DNA of 64,000 bases, taken from positions 5,106 through 69,105 of the forward strand of contig JAZRTS010000031.1 in NCBI GenBank assembly GCA_045652135.1, written 5' to 3'. This document shows positions 1-7,285 of this stretch, in pieces. The notes beneath the pieces are model-generated. The model was not told the origin of the DNA. It saw only the letters and a program-made list of their open reading frames with translations, and searched no databases. The translations under genes and the position numbers were made by a program. Origin of the DNA: RGIG7213 sp045652135. GTDB taxonomy: Bacteria > Bacillota > Clostridia > Oscillospirales > CAG-272. How positions within the stretch are numbered: position 1 is the first letter of the stretch; each line of letters begins with the position of its first letter.

Positions 1-208
1 GATTTGACAGCTTGTTTCCATACGTAATAAGCACATCACAGCCCTCGTCGAGCATATCCATAATTATCTTCTGCGCAATACGAACCTTGTTTCCGCCGAA
101 CGAAAACGGCTGAAGGTCATCACGTTTGAGATAAATTTCATTACCCGTATCGTGCAAGGGAGTTATGGGGTGTATGGGTGTGTTGCAAATAACGTCACAA
201 AGTTTCAT
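1..208 (-). CDS. PLP-dependent D-cysteine desulfhydrase / ACC deaminase family, N-terminal part
   Basis: Only the first 69 codons are in the window; the rest runs off the left edge. The start ATG (208-206) has AAGGAA about 6 nt upstream. The protein opens MKLCDVICNTPIHPITPLHD, then LKRDDLQPFSFGGNKVR, which matches the entry region of fold-type II PLP enzymes of the D-cysteine desulfhydrase / ACC deaminase group; the Lys in GGNKVR is where the family binds PLP. Members deaminate or desulfhydrate small amino acids in the cytosol. The gene follows the SDR gene on the same strand after 39 bp, so the two may be co-transcribed. The family call is fairly firm; substrate cannot be told from this fragment. 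Confidence 0.8.
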   Translation of the reverse strand, partial: MKLCDVICNTPIHPITPLHDTGNEIYLKRDDLQPFSFGGNKVRIAQKIIMDMLDEGCDVLITYGNKLSN

Positions 209-247
209 TTTATATTCCTTCCTGAAATTTATAATTTCATTATATTA

Positions 248-976
248 TCATAGTATATATCCACCGTCAACGGTTATTGTCTGTCCTGTTATGAAGTCGG
301 CGGAGGGGGATGCCAAAAACAGCATCACGCCTGCAACATCTTCTGGTACGCCTGCCCTGCCGAGCGGTGTTTTTTCAATTATTTCATCAACCGCTTCATT
401 TGACAGCATACTGTTCATTTCGGTATTTATAAATCCCGGGGCAATACAGTTTACGGTAACACCCGACGGCGCTTCTTCCTTTGCAAGCGCCTTTGTAAAG
501 CCGATAACAGCCGCCTTTGACGCTGAATAATGCACTTCGCACGATGCACCGGAAATTCCCCACATAGAGGACACGTTTATTATTTTGCCTTTACTTTCAC
601 GCAACATAGGAAGCACGGCGCGCGTTAAAAGAAATGCGCCCTTGACATTGACGTCCATCATTCTGTCCCACATCTGCTCACTTATGCTTTGCAGTACCGC
701 AAATTCCGATATACCGGCATTATTTATAAGAACGTCAATCGATGCGAATTTATATTCACAAAGCGATACGGCGCGGCGTACATCAGACTCATTTGTTATA
801 TCGCATTTGCAGGCATACACACTTTTACCGTCTCGTGTAAGCTCGTCACAAAGAGATAACGCCTTATCCTCACCTTTGTTATACAACATAAACACGTTAA
901 AACCGTTATATGCAAAAGTGCGCACAGCGCATCTGCCTATTCCGCCCGATGCGCCCGATATTATCACGGTCTTCAT
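248..976 (-). CDS. SDR family NAD(P)-dependent oxidoreductase (FabG-like)
   Basis: A 242-residue classical short-chain dehydrogenase. Visible: Gly-rich cofactor motif SGASGGIG at 7-14, NNAG at 85-88, catalytic Ser in NVSSM near 136, YSASK with Tyr150 and Lys154, and the terminal VDGGY. Length and motifs fit 3-oxoacyl-ACP reductase FabG or a related ketoreductase. Start ATG is preceded by GGAG at 7 nt. It stands outside any fatty-acid synthesis cluster and lies just upstream of a PLP-enzyme gene, so a dedicated metabolic role is as likely as membrane lipid synthesis. The substrate cannot be assigned. Confidence 0.9.
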   Translation of the reverse strand: MKTVIISGASGGIGRCAVRTFAYNGFNVFMLYNKGEDKALSLCDELTRDGKSVYACKCDITNESDVRRAVSLCEYKFASIDVLINNAGISEFAVLQSISEQMWDRMMDVNVKGAFLLTRAVLPMLRESKGKIINVSSMWGISGASCEVHYSASKAAVIGFTKALAKEEAPSGVTVNCIAPGFINTEMNSMLSNEAVDEIIEKTPLGRAGVPEDVAGVMLFLASPSADFITGQTITVDGGYIL

Positions 977-1011
977 AATAAACTCCGAAATTTAATTAAT
1001 TATTTATTTAC

Positions 1012-1019
1012 ATTATACC
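1012..1019 (-). promoter_or_regulatory. Extended -10 promoter candidate for the SDR gene
   Basis: On the minus strand TGGTATAAT gives a perfect -10 (1017-1012) with the TGn extension. No good -35 lies 16-18 nt upstream, as expected for an extended -10 promoter. The start codon is about 36 nt further on. Confidence 0.4.
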
Positions 1020-1135
1020 AAGTGCCAACGGTTTTATGTTGACAAAAAATCACCCAAATGTTTATTAAAACAAACTTTAAAAAAAGGAAAAATTACTTAT
1101 TTTTTAATTAATTTTGATAAAATTTTAAAAAGTTA

Positions 1136-1164
1136 TTGACAAGCGCGAAAAAGTGTGGTAAAAT
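1136..1164 (+). promoter_or_regulatory. Consensus sigma-A promoter
   Basis: TTGACA (1136-1141), a 17-nt spacer and TAAAAT (1159-1164) form an almost perfect vegetative promoter just upstream of the small secreted protein at 1196. An in-frame TTG lies inside the -35 box, so an upstream start for that gene can be excluded. Confidence 0.8.
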
Positions 1165-1195
1165 GAACATACAAAGAAGAAGGAGGCGGAAAATT

Positions 1196-1426
1196 GTGAA
1201 CATAAAAAAGATAATATCAGTCGTTATGATCTTTGCCGTTATCAGCACGGTGTTCGTTTCGATTTCCGCTATTGCCGCAGACAACTCAGCGGCAAATGCA
1301 AACGATGCGGCAAATGAAGCAGTAAATCCCCTGACCGGTGACTTTGTTTTCGGAATTTTCGTCACCGCCGCACTTATTGCAATAATAACCCTGTATCTTG
1401 TGATGCGAAAAAAATATATACACTGA
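1196..1426 (+). CDS. Small secreted, membrane-anchored protein with NPLTG motif
   Basis: A 76-residue protein starting at GTG 1196, with AGGAGG at 1181-1186 (9-nt spacing). It has a signal peptide (about 1-27, ending SAIAA), a short Ala/Asn-rich stretch (28-43), NPLTG at 44-48, a hydrophobic helix (50-70) and a basic RKK tail. The order motif, hydrophobic span, positive tail is that of a sortase sorting signal, and NPxTG variants occur in class B-like signals; it could equally be a plain C-terminal anchor. The mature exposed part is only about 20 residues. A strong promoter and its own terminator make it a monocistronic, probably well-expressed gene. Function unknown. Confidence 0.7.
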   Translation: MNIKKIISVVMIFAVISTVFVSISAIAADNSAANANDAANEAVNPLTGDFVFGIFVTAALIAIITLYLVMRKKYIH

Positions 1427-1453
1427 AAAGTCGGTTTAAACCGACTTTTTTTA
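1427..1453 (+). terminator. Rho-independent terminator
   Basis: AAAGTCGG and CCGACTTT arms around a TTTAAA centre, followed by a T run, directly behind the stop codon of the small secreted protein. Confidence 0.85.
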
Positions 1454-1471
1454 TTGTATTTGAGGTGAAGC

Positions 1472-1498
1472 AAGCTCCGTTTTTAAAAAACGGAGCTT
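1472..1498. terminator. Inverted repeat between convergent genes, probable terminator
   Basis: Perfect inverted repeat with arms AAGCTCCGTTTTT / AAAAACGGAGCTT, 15 nt from the trkH stop. The same AGCTCCG...CGGAGCT stem forms the terminator behind murA at 61773, so this looks like a recurring terminator sequence of the genome. The T-rich tail is weak on either strand. Confidence 0.5.
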
Positions 1499-1512
1499 AT
1501 AATTTTTGATTA

Positions 1513-2955
1513 TTATACTTTTCTCCACGTGGAGGGAGATAAAAGAACGAGAATAGGGAAAATTTCAAGTCTTCCCGCAAGCATATCAAATATCAAAACA
1601 AGCTTTGAGCATACAGAAAAACCGCCGTAATTAGCCATAGGGCCTGCTGAATCGAAGCCCGGCCCCATATTATTGAAGCAGGACACGACAGACGACATAT
1701 TCGTTTCAAACGAAAATCCGTCAACCGATATCACAAAGAAGCTTACGAGTATAAGCAGTGCATAAGCGCAAAGATATCCGAGAGTCGAGCGTATTATTTT
1801 TTCGTCCGTCGGCTCACCGTTCAAGCGTATGAGCTGTATTTTCTGCGGATGAAGCGTTTGTCTTATGCTTCTGAAAAACGTTTTGATATACAAAAGCACG
1901 CGTGAACACTTAATACCGCCGCCCGTGCTTCCCGCGCAGGCGCCGATGAACATAAGCAAGAACAATATAGCCTTTGAAAACGGCGGCCACAGATTGAAGT
2001 CAGTCGTTGCAAATCCCGTTGACGTGATAAGGCTGGCGACCTGAAATGCGCTGTGGCGCAGAGCCTCGCCGACCGTATCGTACATCTGATATACGTTTGA
2101 CGTTATAATCGCAACGCAAACCGCAAAAGTACCAAGATAGAACCAAAGCTCCTCGTTTTTGAAAACACTCTTGAAATTACGGAGCAAAAGCAGATAAAAA
2201 CAAGTGAAATTGATACCGAAAAGCATCATAAACACCGTGCATACGTTTTGTATGTACGGACTGAACGATGCCATACCGTCAGCCTTTACGCTGAATCCGC
2301 CCGTGCCTGCAGTAGAAAGCGCCGTGCAGACGGATTCAAACAAAGGAAGACCTCCGATAAGCAGGAAAAACAGATCTATAACGGTAAGTGTTATGTAAAG
2401 AAGGTACAGTATTTTAGCCGTCTGGCGCATTTTCGGAACTATTTTACCGACACTCGGCCCGGGGCTTTCCGCACGCAAGAGATGGAGAGATGAGCTTCCT
2501 ATCGGATCTATTGCAAGTAAGAACACCAGCACGCCCATACCGCCCAGCCAGTTACTGAACGAGCGCCAATAAAGCACACCGCGTGACAGCTCCTCAACAT
2601 TCGGAACGATACTCGCACCTGTTGTCGTAAAGCCTGAAACTATTTCAAAAAACGCATCAATAAAGCTTGGTATCTCACCCGAAATAACAAGGGGCAAGCA
2701 TCCTGCAAGACTCAAAAATATCCATGAAAGACCGACTGTGACAAAGCCCTCTTTGGCATAAAAAGCTTTTTTTGCATTTCTGCACACAAGGTACATAAGC
2801 CCCGATGCCGCAAGAGTTATTGCAATCGCCAGAAGAAACGCAAAGCATGTTTTTTCGTTACCGTCAACGGCACAAATGATAGCAGACGGTATCATAAAAA
2901 GCGCTTCGAGAGCAAGTATTTTTGAAATGGTACGTCCTACAATTTTATAATTCAT
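1513..2955 (-). CDS. trkH: Potassium uptake protein TrkH/KtrB family, membrane subunit
   Basis: A 480-residue polytopic membrane protein that forms the K+ channel of a Trk/Ktr uptake system. The four pore-loop signatures are visible: TTTGAS near 109-114, STAGTGGFS, TSTGFATTDF and FNNMGPGF, each with the filter glycine. Length and hydrophobic pattern fit full-length TrkH. It lies 12 bp behind trkA on the same strand, the usual regulatory-subunit and channel pairing. Role: K+ import gated by cytosolic NAD(H)- or nucleotide-binding TrkA. The pair is driven by the promoter at 4356-4384. Confidence 0.95.
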   Translation of the reverse strand: MNYKIVGRTISKILALEALFMIPSAIICAVDGNEKTCFAFLLAIAITLAASGLMYLVCRNAKKAFYAKEGFVTVGLSWIFLSLAGCLPLVISGEIPSFIDAFFEIVSGFTTTGASIVPNVEELSRGVLYWRSFSNWLGGMGVLVFLLAIDPIGSSSLHLLRAESPGPSVGKIVPKMRQTAKILYLLYITLTVIDLFFLLIGGLPLFESVCTALSTAGTGGFSVKADGMASFSPYIQNVCTVFMMLFGINFTCFYLLLLRNFKSVFKNEELWFYLGTFAVCVAIITSNVYQMYDTVGEALRHSAFQVASLITSTGFATTDFNLWPPFSKAILFLLMFIGACAGSTGGGIKCSRVLLYIKTFFRSIRQTLHPQKIQLIRLNGEPTDEKIIRSTLGYLCAYALLILVSFFVISVDGFSFETNMSSVVSCFNNMGPGFDSAGPMANYGGFSVCSKLVLIFDMLAGRLEIFPILVLLSPSTWRKV

Positions 2956-2967
2956 ACGTATCTCCGT

Positions 2968-4323
2968 TTATTCAAAAATATCACCGAACTGATATATGGA
3001 GCCGCTGTTCGTCACTATTACGACGGAATCTCCCGGCATAAACGATGAATTACCGTCGGGTATTTCGGTTTTTCCTCTGCGTGTTATGCAGGAAATGAGC
3101 ACGCCTTTTTTAAGTTTAAGTTCCTTGAGAGGAGTGCCGCAGTTGGGTGTTGACTTGTCAAGGCGGAATTCAATTGCCTCCGCTTTGCCATCCGCGATAA
3201 GGTGAACAGCAACAGCCGCGCCCGTCTGGTTGCGCACCGCGCGCACGTATCTTACGATAGCGTTACAGGAAAGCTCTTTGGGGCAAACAACACTGCTTTG
3301 AGGCAGAAAATCAAGTATTCCGCTGTCGTCAACGTAATCCAGCTTCGTTATAATGTTCGGAACCTTGTGCGTATGGCCGTAAAGCGAAATGATTATATTC
3401 TGTTCATCCATTCCCGTCAGAGCAACGAGCGCATCGCATCTGTCAATGCCTTCGCCCTCAAGAGCAAACGCGCTGCTTGCATCGCCGTTTATTATATCCA
3501 CGTTCGGGAGCATTGAGGAAAGCTGTAAGCATCTTTCCGTGTTTTTTTCTATTATGGTTACGTTGATACCCGATTTTTCAAGTCTTTGTGACAAGTGGTA
3601 CGCTATTCGGCTTCCGCCGCATATCAGCACGTGACGCACCTTTTTTGTAATAATTCCGAGGTTTTTCAAAAGCACGGTCAGATTATCCGTTGAAGCGGTA
3701 ACGAATATTCTGTCGCCTGCCTCAAGCACGAAATTACCTGAAGGTGTTATAACGTTGCCGTCACGCAGTACGGAACAAACAAGTATCTTGCATTTAACAA
3801 CGGAATTAAGCTCTATAAGTGAGCGTCCGCACAGTTTACTGTCTTCCTCGACGCGAAGCTCAACTATTTCAACTCTGCCCTTGGCAAACGTTTCAAGCTT
3901 CAGAAAACCGGGGTATTTGAGCAGTCGTTCTATTTCTATCGCCGCCTGCTTTTCGGGATTTATCGTCATGGAAAGCGCAAACTTCTCGCGCATGTCGTAT
4001 ATCTGAGATGAATATTCGGGATTTCTTATTCTGGCTATCGTGTGGAGATTTGGATTTACCGCGTGCGCCGTCAGACAGCACAGAAGGTTCACTTCGTCGG
4101 AGCCTGCAACAGCAATAAGCAAGTCTGCTGTTTCTGCCCCTGCCGCCGTCAGAATGTTTTTTGAAGCGCAGTTACCGACTACCGTCATAACATCGTACTG
4201 TTCAACGGCAGAATCAAGCACGTCGCTTTCGGAGTCAATGACGGTTATGTCGTATCCCTCCGATGTAAGCTGGCGCGCAAGCGTTGAGCCTACCTTTCCC
4301 GTTCCTGCAATAATTATTTTCAC
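2968..4323 (-). CDS. trkA: Trk potassium transporter regulatory subunit TrkA
   Basis: A 451-residue cytosolic protein with duplicated architecture: RCK-N with dinucleotide motif GTGKVGS at 7-13, RCK-C (TrkA_C), a second RCK-N beginning HVLICGGSRIAYHL near 230, and a second RCK-C. It binds the cytosolic face of TrkH and gates K+ flux. Start is GTG at 4323 with AAGGAG 7 nt upstream; translation from it gives MKIIIAG, the normal N-terminus. The gene is followed after 12 bp by trkH. All expected domains are present and intact. Confidence 0.95.
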   Translation of the reverse strand: MKIIIAGTGKVGSTLARQLTSEGYDITVIDSESDVLDSAVEQYDVMTVVGNCASKNILTAAGAETADLLIAVAGSDEVNLLCCLTAHAVNPNLHTIARIRNPEYSSQIYDMREKFALSMTINPEKQAAIEIERLLKYPGFLKLETFAKGRVEIVELRVEEDSKLCGRSLIELNSVVKCKILVCSVLRDGNVITPSGNFVLEAGDRIFVTASTDNLTVLLKNLGIITKKVRHVLICGGSRIAYHLSQRLEKSGINVTIIEKNTERCLQLSSMLPNVDIINGDASSAFALEGEGIDRCDALVALTGMDEQNIIISLYGHTHKVPNIITKLDYVDDSGILDFLPQSSVVCPKELSCNAIVRYVRAVRNQTGAAVAVHLIADGKAEAIEFRLDKSTPNCGTPLKELKLKKGVLISCITRRGKTEIPDGNSSFMPGDSVVIVTNSGSIYQFGDIFE

Positions 4324-4355
4324 GTTTTTTCTCCTTATACGCTTGGATAATGGCT

Positions 4356-4384
4356 ATATTACCACTTTTACCGTTTGTTGTCAA
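4356..4384 (-). promoter_or_regulatory. Promoter of trkA-trkH
   Basis: On the minus strand TTGACA (4384-4379), 17-nt spacer, TAATAT (4361-4356). It lies between the end of the HAD gene (4388) and trkA, making trkA-trkH its own transcription unit. Confidence 0.7.
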
Positions 4385-4387
4385 CTC

Positions 4388-5200
4388 TTATATATTTTCT
4401 TTTTCTATTTTTTCAATTAGCCCTGCGATCTCACCTTCCGTACACGGACATACGACGACGTCGCACATATCTATTATTTTCTTCAGTCCCGACGAGGGGC
4501 AAGCGGACACGTCAGCGTTTGCAAGCATATTTTCATCGTTTTCATAGTCACCGATGCAGTAAGTTTTAACGTCGCCCAAAAAGCGTTTCAAGTATTTTAC
4601 CTGCGCACCCTTCGTAGCGCCGAGAGCAAGAAGCTCCAGCATCGTGCGGCAAGAATACGTTTTTTCAAATTTATTCGGCATCGTTTCATTGATAAATTGA
4701 TTTACCGCTTCAAGCTCCTCGGAGCTTTCGCCTGCAAGAACTATTTTATTCCAGCCGAGCAGATTCATATCCTCAAGCTCGGTCTGTACGACCTCCTCAA
4801 AATAATTTTTAAGCTCACGGTATATAAAATCGTTTCCTGCGGCGGCAAGATATCCGTTCTGGCAGTTGATGCGTATGCCGACGGACGGGAATTTTTTGTG
4901 AAGCACCTTTAAAAACGGCATCACCGCCTCGCCGTCAAGACATATTTCATTGTGTCTTTCACCCGTTTTTATATCGTAAACGTAGCTTCCGTTACAGAGG
5001 ATAGACGGGGCGTTTACAAGCTTATCGTAACCCGGAACGATAGTTCCGATATTGTATGCGACACGGCCCGACGCAAACGTAAAAAGTCCTCCGTTTGCCT
5101 TAAAATATTCTATTGCTTCGTTGTTTCTTTTTATTCCTTCTTCAGAACCTGTATACGTTCCGTCGATGTCGGAAATTATTATTTTACCTGAAAATTTCAT
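4388..5200 (-). CDS. HAD superfamily (Cof-type) phosphatase
   Basis: A 270-residue cytosolic HAD hydrolase of the Cof/YidA type. Motif I DIDGTYTG (nucleophile and acid Asp) is near residues 10-17, and motif IV GDYENDENML is towards the C-terminus, with the C2B-type cap between. These enzymes dephosphorylate sugar phosphates and other small phosphorylated metabolites. Start chosen at ATG 5200 because AAAGGAA sits 6 nt upstream and the motif I spacing is then normal; an upstream in-frame start would add 19 non-conserved residues. It follows the PTS permease on the same strand, which would suit a sugar-phosphate phosphatase. Confidence 0.85.
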   Translation of the reverse strand: MKFSGKIIISDIDGTYTGSEEGIKRNNEAIEYFKANGGLFTFASGRVAYNIGTIVPGYDKLVNAPSILCNGSYVYDIKTGERHNEICLDGEAVMPFLKVLHKKFPSVGIRINCQNGYLAAAGNDFIYRELKNYFEEVVQTELEDMNLLGWNKIVLAGESSEELEAVNQFINETMPNKFEKTYSCRTMLELLALGATKGAQVKYLKRFLGDVKTYCIGDYENDENMLANADVSACPSSGLKKIIDMCDVVVCPCTEGEIAGLIEKIEKENI

Positions 5201-5281
5201 CTTGTTTCCTTTCGTTTCATGCGTTGCGTGGTAAACCCACCTTTTGCGCAAGCGCACGGTGCGCTTGTGCTTAAACCGTTA

Positions 5282-6361
5282 TCAGACATCAAGCTTCATA
5301 TCGCCCGGCTTTATCCAGCCTGCTTTTCTCATACCCTCGGATATTCCGAGGCTTATGAGCGCGGGAAGAATAAAGTAGATAAGCGCAATTTTTATAATCA
5401 CCGTTTTTGCATCCTCTCCAGCCGACGTCATATCGGTAAAGGAAAGTATCGGGCCGACGAGTCCCGCCGTCCCCATTCCGGAGCCTGCAGGCGTATTCGT
5501 CATTTTAAACACCATCGTTGACAAGGGGCCGAGCACTGCACTTGCAACGATCGGCGGTATCCAGATACGCGGATTTTTTATGATATTCGGCATCTGGAGC
5601 ATACTCGTACCGACACCTTGAGCAAGCAGTCCGCCGAGCTTATTTTCACGGTAGCTTATCACCGCAAAGCCTATCATATTCGCACAGCAACCGACCGTTG
5701 CCGCGCCTGCGGCAATACCCGAAAGTCCCAAAATGACACCGATCGCCGCAGAGCTTATCGGGAGCGTTAAAAACATACCCATAAGCACGGACACGATAAG
5801 ACCCGTCAGAAGCGGCTGAGCCTGTGCGCCGTATTCGACAAGACCGCCGAGCCAGCCGTTAAACTCCGCTATCGGTGCGCCTGTCAGAAGTCCGACTACA
5901 CCGCCGGATATAACTGCCGTAAGAGGCGTTAAAATTATATCTATCTTTGTTTTTCCTGCAATAAGTCCGCCAAGCTCAATACACACATAAGCGGCGATAA
6001 ACGCATTCAAGGGATCTCCTGCGCCCGAAAGGGAAACCGTCTGCATGGACGGTATTTTCGACGCAAATGCGCCGATAAATCCGCACGCGGCGGCAGAAAA
6101 TATGACAAGCGGTTTGGCATTAAGCTTTACAGCCACACCGCATCCGATTCCCGCGCCCGTTGCCACCTGCGCCACGGCACCGACGTTTGAAAGCATCGTA
6201 CCGATCTGTCCGGGGATATATACGCCGAGCTGTTTTAGCATCGTGCCGACGATAAGCGTTGAAAAAAGTCCGAGAGCCATACCCGAAAGTCCATCGATAA
6301 AAACTCTCGAAAGATATGCAGTAAGAAGTCCCCAAGGGGTTTTTCGTGTTTTTTTAGCCAT
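5282..6361 (-). CDS. PTS sugar transporter subunit IIC (PfoR-like, PTS_EIIC_2 type)
   Basis: A 359-residue integral membrane protein, Gly/Ala-rich with about ten hydrophobic spans, resembling the EIIC-like family that includes Clostridium perfringens PfoR. Conserved-looking pieces: GLSGMALGLFSTLIVGTM, GAGIGCGVA, TNTPAGSGMGTAGLVGP. Start at ATG 6361 has GGAG at 6 nt; the frame remains open upstream but runs through the repeat region without a ribosome site. No IIA or IIB domains are fused or adjacent, so sugar phosphorylation partners would have to be elsewhere, or the protein acts as a carrier or regulator as proposed for PfoR. Promoter at 6392-6420. Confidence 0.85.
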   Translation of the reverse strand: MAKKTRKTPWGLLTAYLSRVFIDGLSGMALGLFSTLIVGTMLKQLGVYIPGQIGTMLSNVGAVAQVATGAGIGCGVAVKLNAKPLVIFSAAACGFIGAFASKIPSMQTVSLSGAGDPLNAFIAAYVCIELGGLIAGKTKIDIILTPLTAVISGGVVGLLTGAPIAEFNGWLGGLVEYGAQAQPLLTGLIVSVLMGMFLTLPISSAAIGVILGLSGIAAGAATVGCCANMIGFAVISYRENKLGGLLAQGVGTSMLQMPNIIKNPRIWIPPIVASAVLGPLSTMVFKMTNTPAGSGMGTAGLVGPILSFTDMTSAGEDAKTVIIKIALIYFILPALISLGISEGMRKAGWIKPGDMKLDV

Positions 6362-6391
6362 TTTTTGCTCCAAAATTATATTCTTTATAAT

Positions 6392-6420
6392 ATAATATAT
6401 CAAATCGTATGAAATGTCAA
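6392..6420 (-). promoter_or_regulatory. Promoter of the PTS IIC gene
   Basis: Minus strand TTGACA (6420-6415), 17-nt spacer, TATTAT (6397-6392), about 30 nt before the start codon. Confidence 0.65.
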
Positions 6421-6471
6421 TATTGTGCGCGGAATTCCTGCATGCAATCGGGATTTGTTCGTTTGTCCGAG

Positions 6472-6581
6472 GGGCGGCACGTTTCGCCGAATGGCGAAAC
6501 CGACGGTGCGTAATTATAAACGGCCTTTGAAAAGCTATGCACGCACCGTTGAATTCACGCAGAGCGTGAATTGTGCCGCCC
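6472..6581. repeat. Cruciform-like element with three nested hairpins
   Basis: An outer stem GGGCGGCAC (6472-6480) / GTGCCGCCC (6573-6581) encloses three hairpins: GTTTCGCC/GGCGAAAC (6481-6500), ACGGTGCGT/ACGCACCGT (6503-6511 with 6541-6549), and AATTCACGC/GCGTGAATT (6552-6572). The pairing is perfect and the arms abut, giving a four-way junction shape. It lies in the 468-bp intergenic stretch between divergent PTS IIC and MarR genes, where no gene is visible. It looks like a non-autonomous palindromic element. Confidence 0.75.
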
Positions 6582-6600
6582 TGTAACGAATCCCCATTTT

Positions 6601-6693
6601 GTTCATTCAATTCGGGGTGGCATTGTAGGGGCGTGTAGTTCGCTGTACAGCGAACTACTTTGGACGCCCGTTTAAACCCATTTCCGTTCATTT
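6601..6693 (-). repeat. Interspersed palindromic repeat, copy A
   Basis: Read on the minus strand this matches 61865-61962: both begin AATGAACG.AAATGGGTTT, carry an outer stem (here GGGCGT/ACGCCC), an inner palindrome beginning GTAGTTCG and ending CGAACTAC (here 6635-6658, perfect 24-nt), then CCCTACAAT, ACCCCGAAT and AATGAAC. The centre of the inner hairpin differs between copies while both arms stay complementary. Confidence 0.75.
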
Positions 6694-6764
6694 GATACGA
6701 AAGCCGTTTAAAAATATTTAATAAAACATTCCATTTAATTCACAAATAACGTACTGTTAATACA

Positions 6765-6793
6765 TTGAACACTGTGTTGTTGTATTATATAAT
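6765..6793 (+). promoter_or_regulatory. Promoter of the marR-ABC operon
   Basis: TTGAAC (6765-6770), 17-nt spacer, TATAAT (6788-6793), about 37 nt upstream of the MarR start. Confidence 0.7.
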
Positions 6794-6810
6794 AGTTAGA
6801 AGTACAACAA
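6777..6810. promoter_or_regulatory. Candidate MarR operator
   Basis: Inverted repeat TTGTTGTA (6777-6784) / TACAACAA (6803-6810) bracketing the -10 box and the expected transcription start. Position and symmetry suit autorepression by the MarR protein encoded immediately downstream. Confidence 0.5.
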
Positions 6811-6829
6811 GAATAAGGGGGGTTTTTAT

Positions 6830-7285
6830 TTGTGTAAACGTCACATCGGAAAGGAACTGGGAAACCTTACGAACAGAATAAGAAGATATATAGATAACGA
6901 AACCGCAAAGTACGGAATGACGCATACTCAGACAATGATAATCAGATTTCTGAAAAACAACTCAGACAGGGCGATATTCCAGCGTGACATTGAAAAAGAG
7001 TTCGACATCCGCCGTTCCTCTGTTACAAGCGTTTTACAGCTTATGGAGAAGAACGGATTTATCACAAGAACAGCGAGCGACAGTGATGCAAGGCTGAAGC
7101 AGATACACTTAACAGATGAAGGACGCGCAGCAGCCGAAAAAACAAGAAACGCTTTGCATAAAATGGATATTAAGCTTTCCTCTTGCATAACAGAAGAAGA
7201 AAAGGAACTGCTTTTTGACGTTATAGTCAGACTTGAGTCAGGTATAACCGAGCTTGAAAACGAAAAAACGGAGGAGAAAGAATGA
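6830..7285 (+). CDS. MarR family transcriptional regulator
   Basis: A 151-residue winged-helix dimeric regulator. The helix-turn-helix and wing are visible in the middle (QRDIEKEFDIRRSSVTSVLQ, then MEKNGFITRTASDSDARLKQI, the typical MarR wing with DxRxK-like residues). Start is TTG 6830 with AAGGGGGG at 6815-6822 and 7-nt spacing; no ATG start fits. Its stop overlaps the start of the first ABC gene by 4 nt, so the three genes are translationally coupled. It probably represses the operon through the inverted repeat at 6777-6810 until a toxic ligand binds. Confidence 0.9.
   Translation: MCKRHIGKELGNLTNRIRRYIDNETAKYGMTHTQTMIIRFLKNNSDRAIFQRDIEKEFDIRRSSVTSVLQLMEKNGFITRTASDSDARLKQIHLTDEGRAAAEKTRNALHKMDIKLSSCITEEEKELLFDVIVRLESGITELENEKTEEKE

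Noticed and set aside
6362..6691. N-terminal extension of the PTS IIC frame
   Set aside because: It translates the repeat region and promoter, has no ribosome site, and ATG 6361 has GGAG at the right distance.
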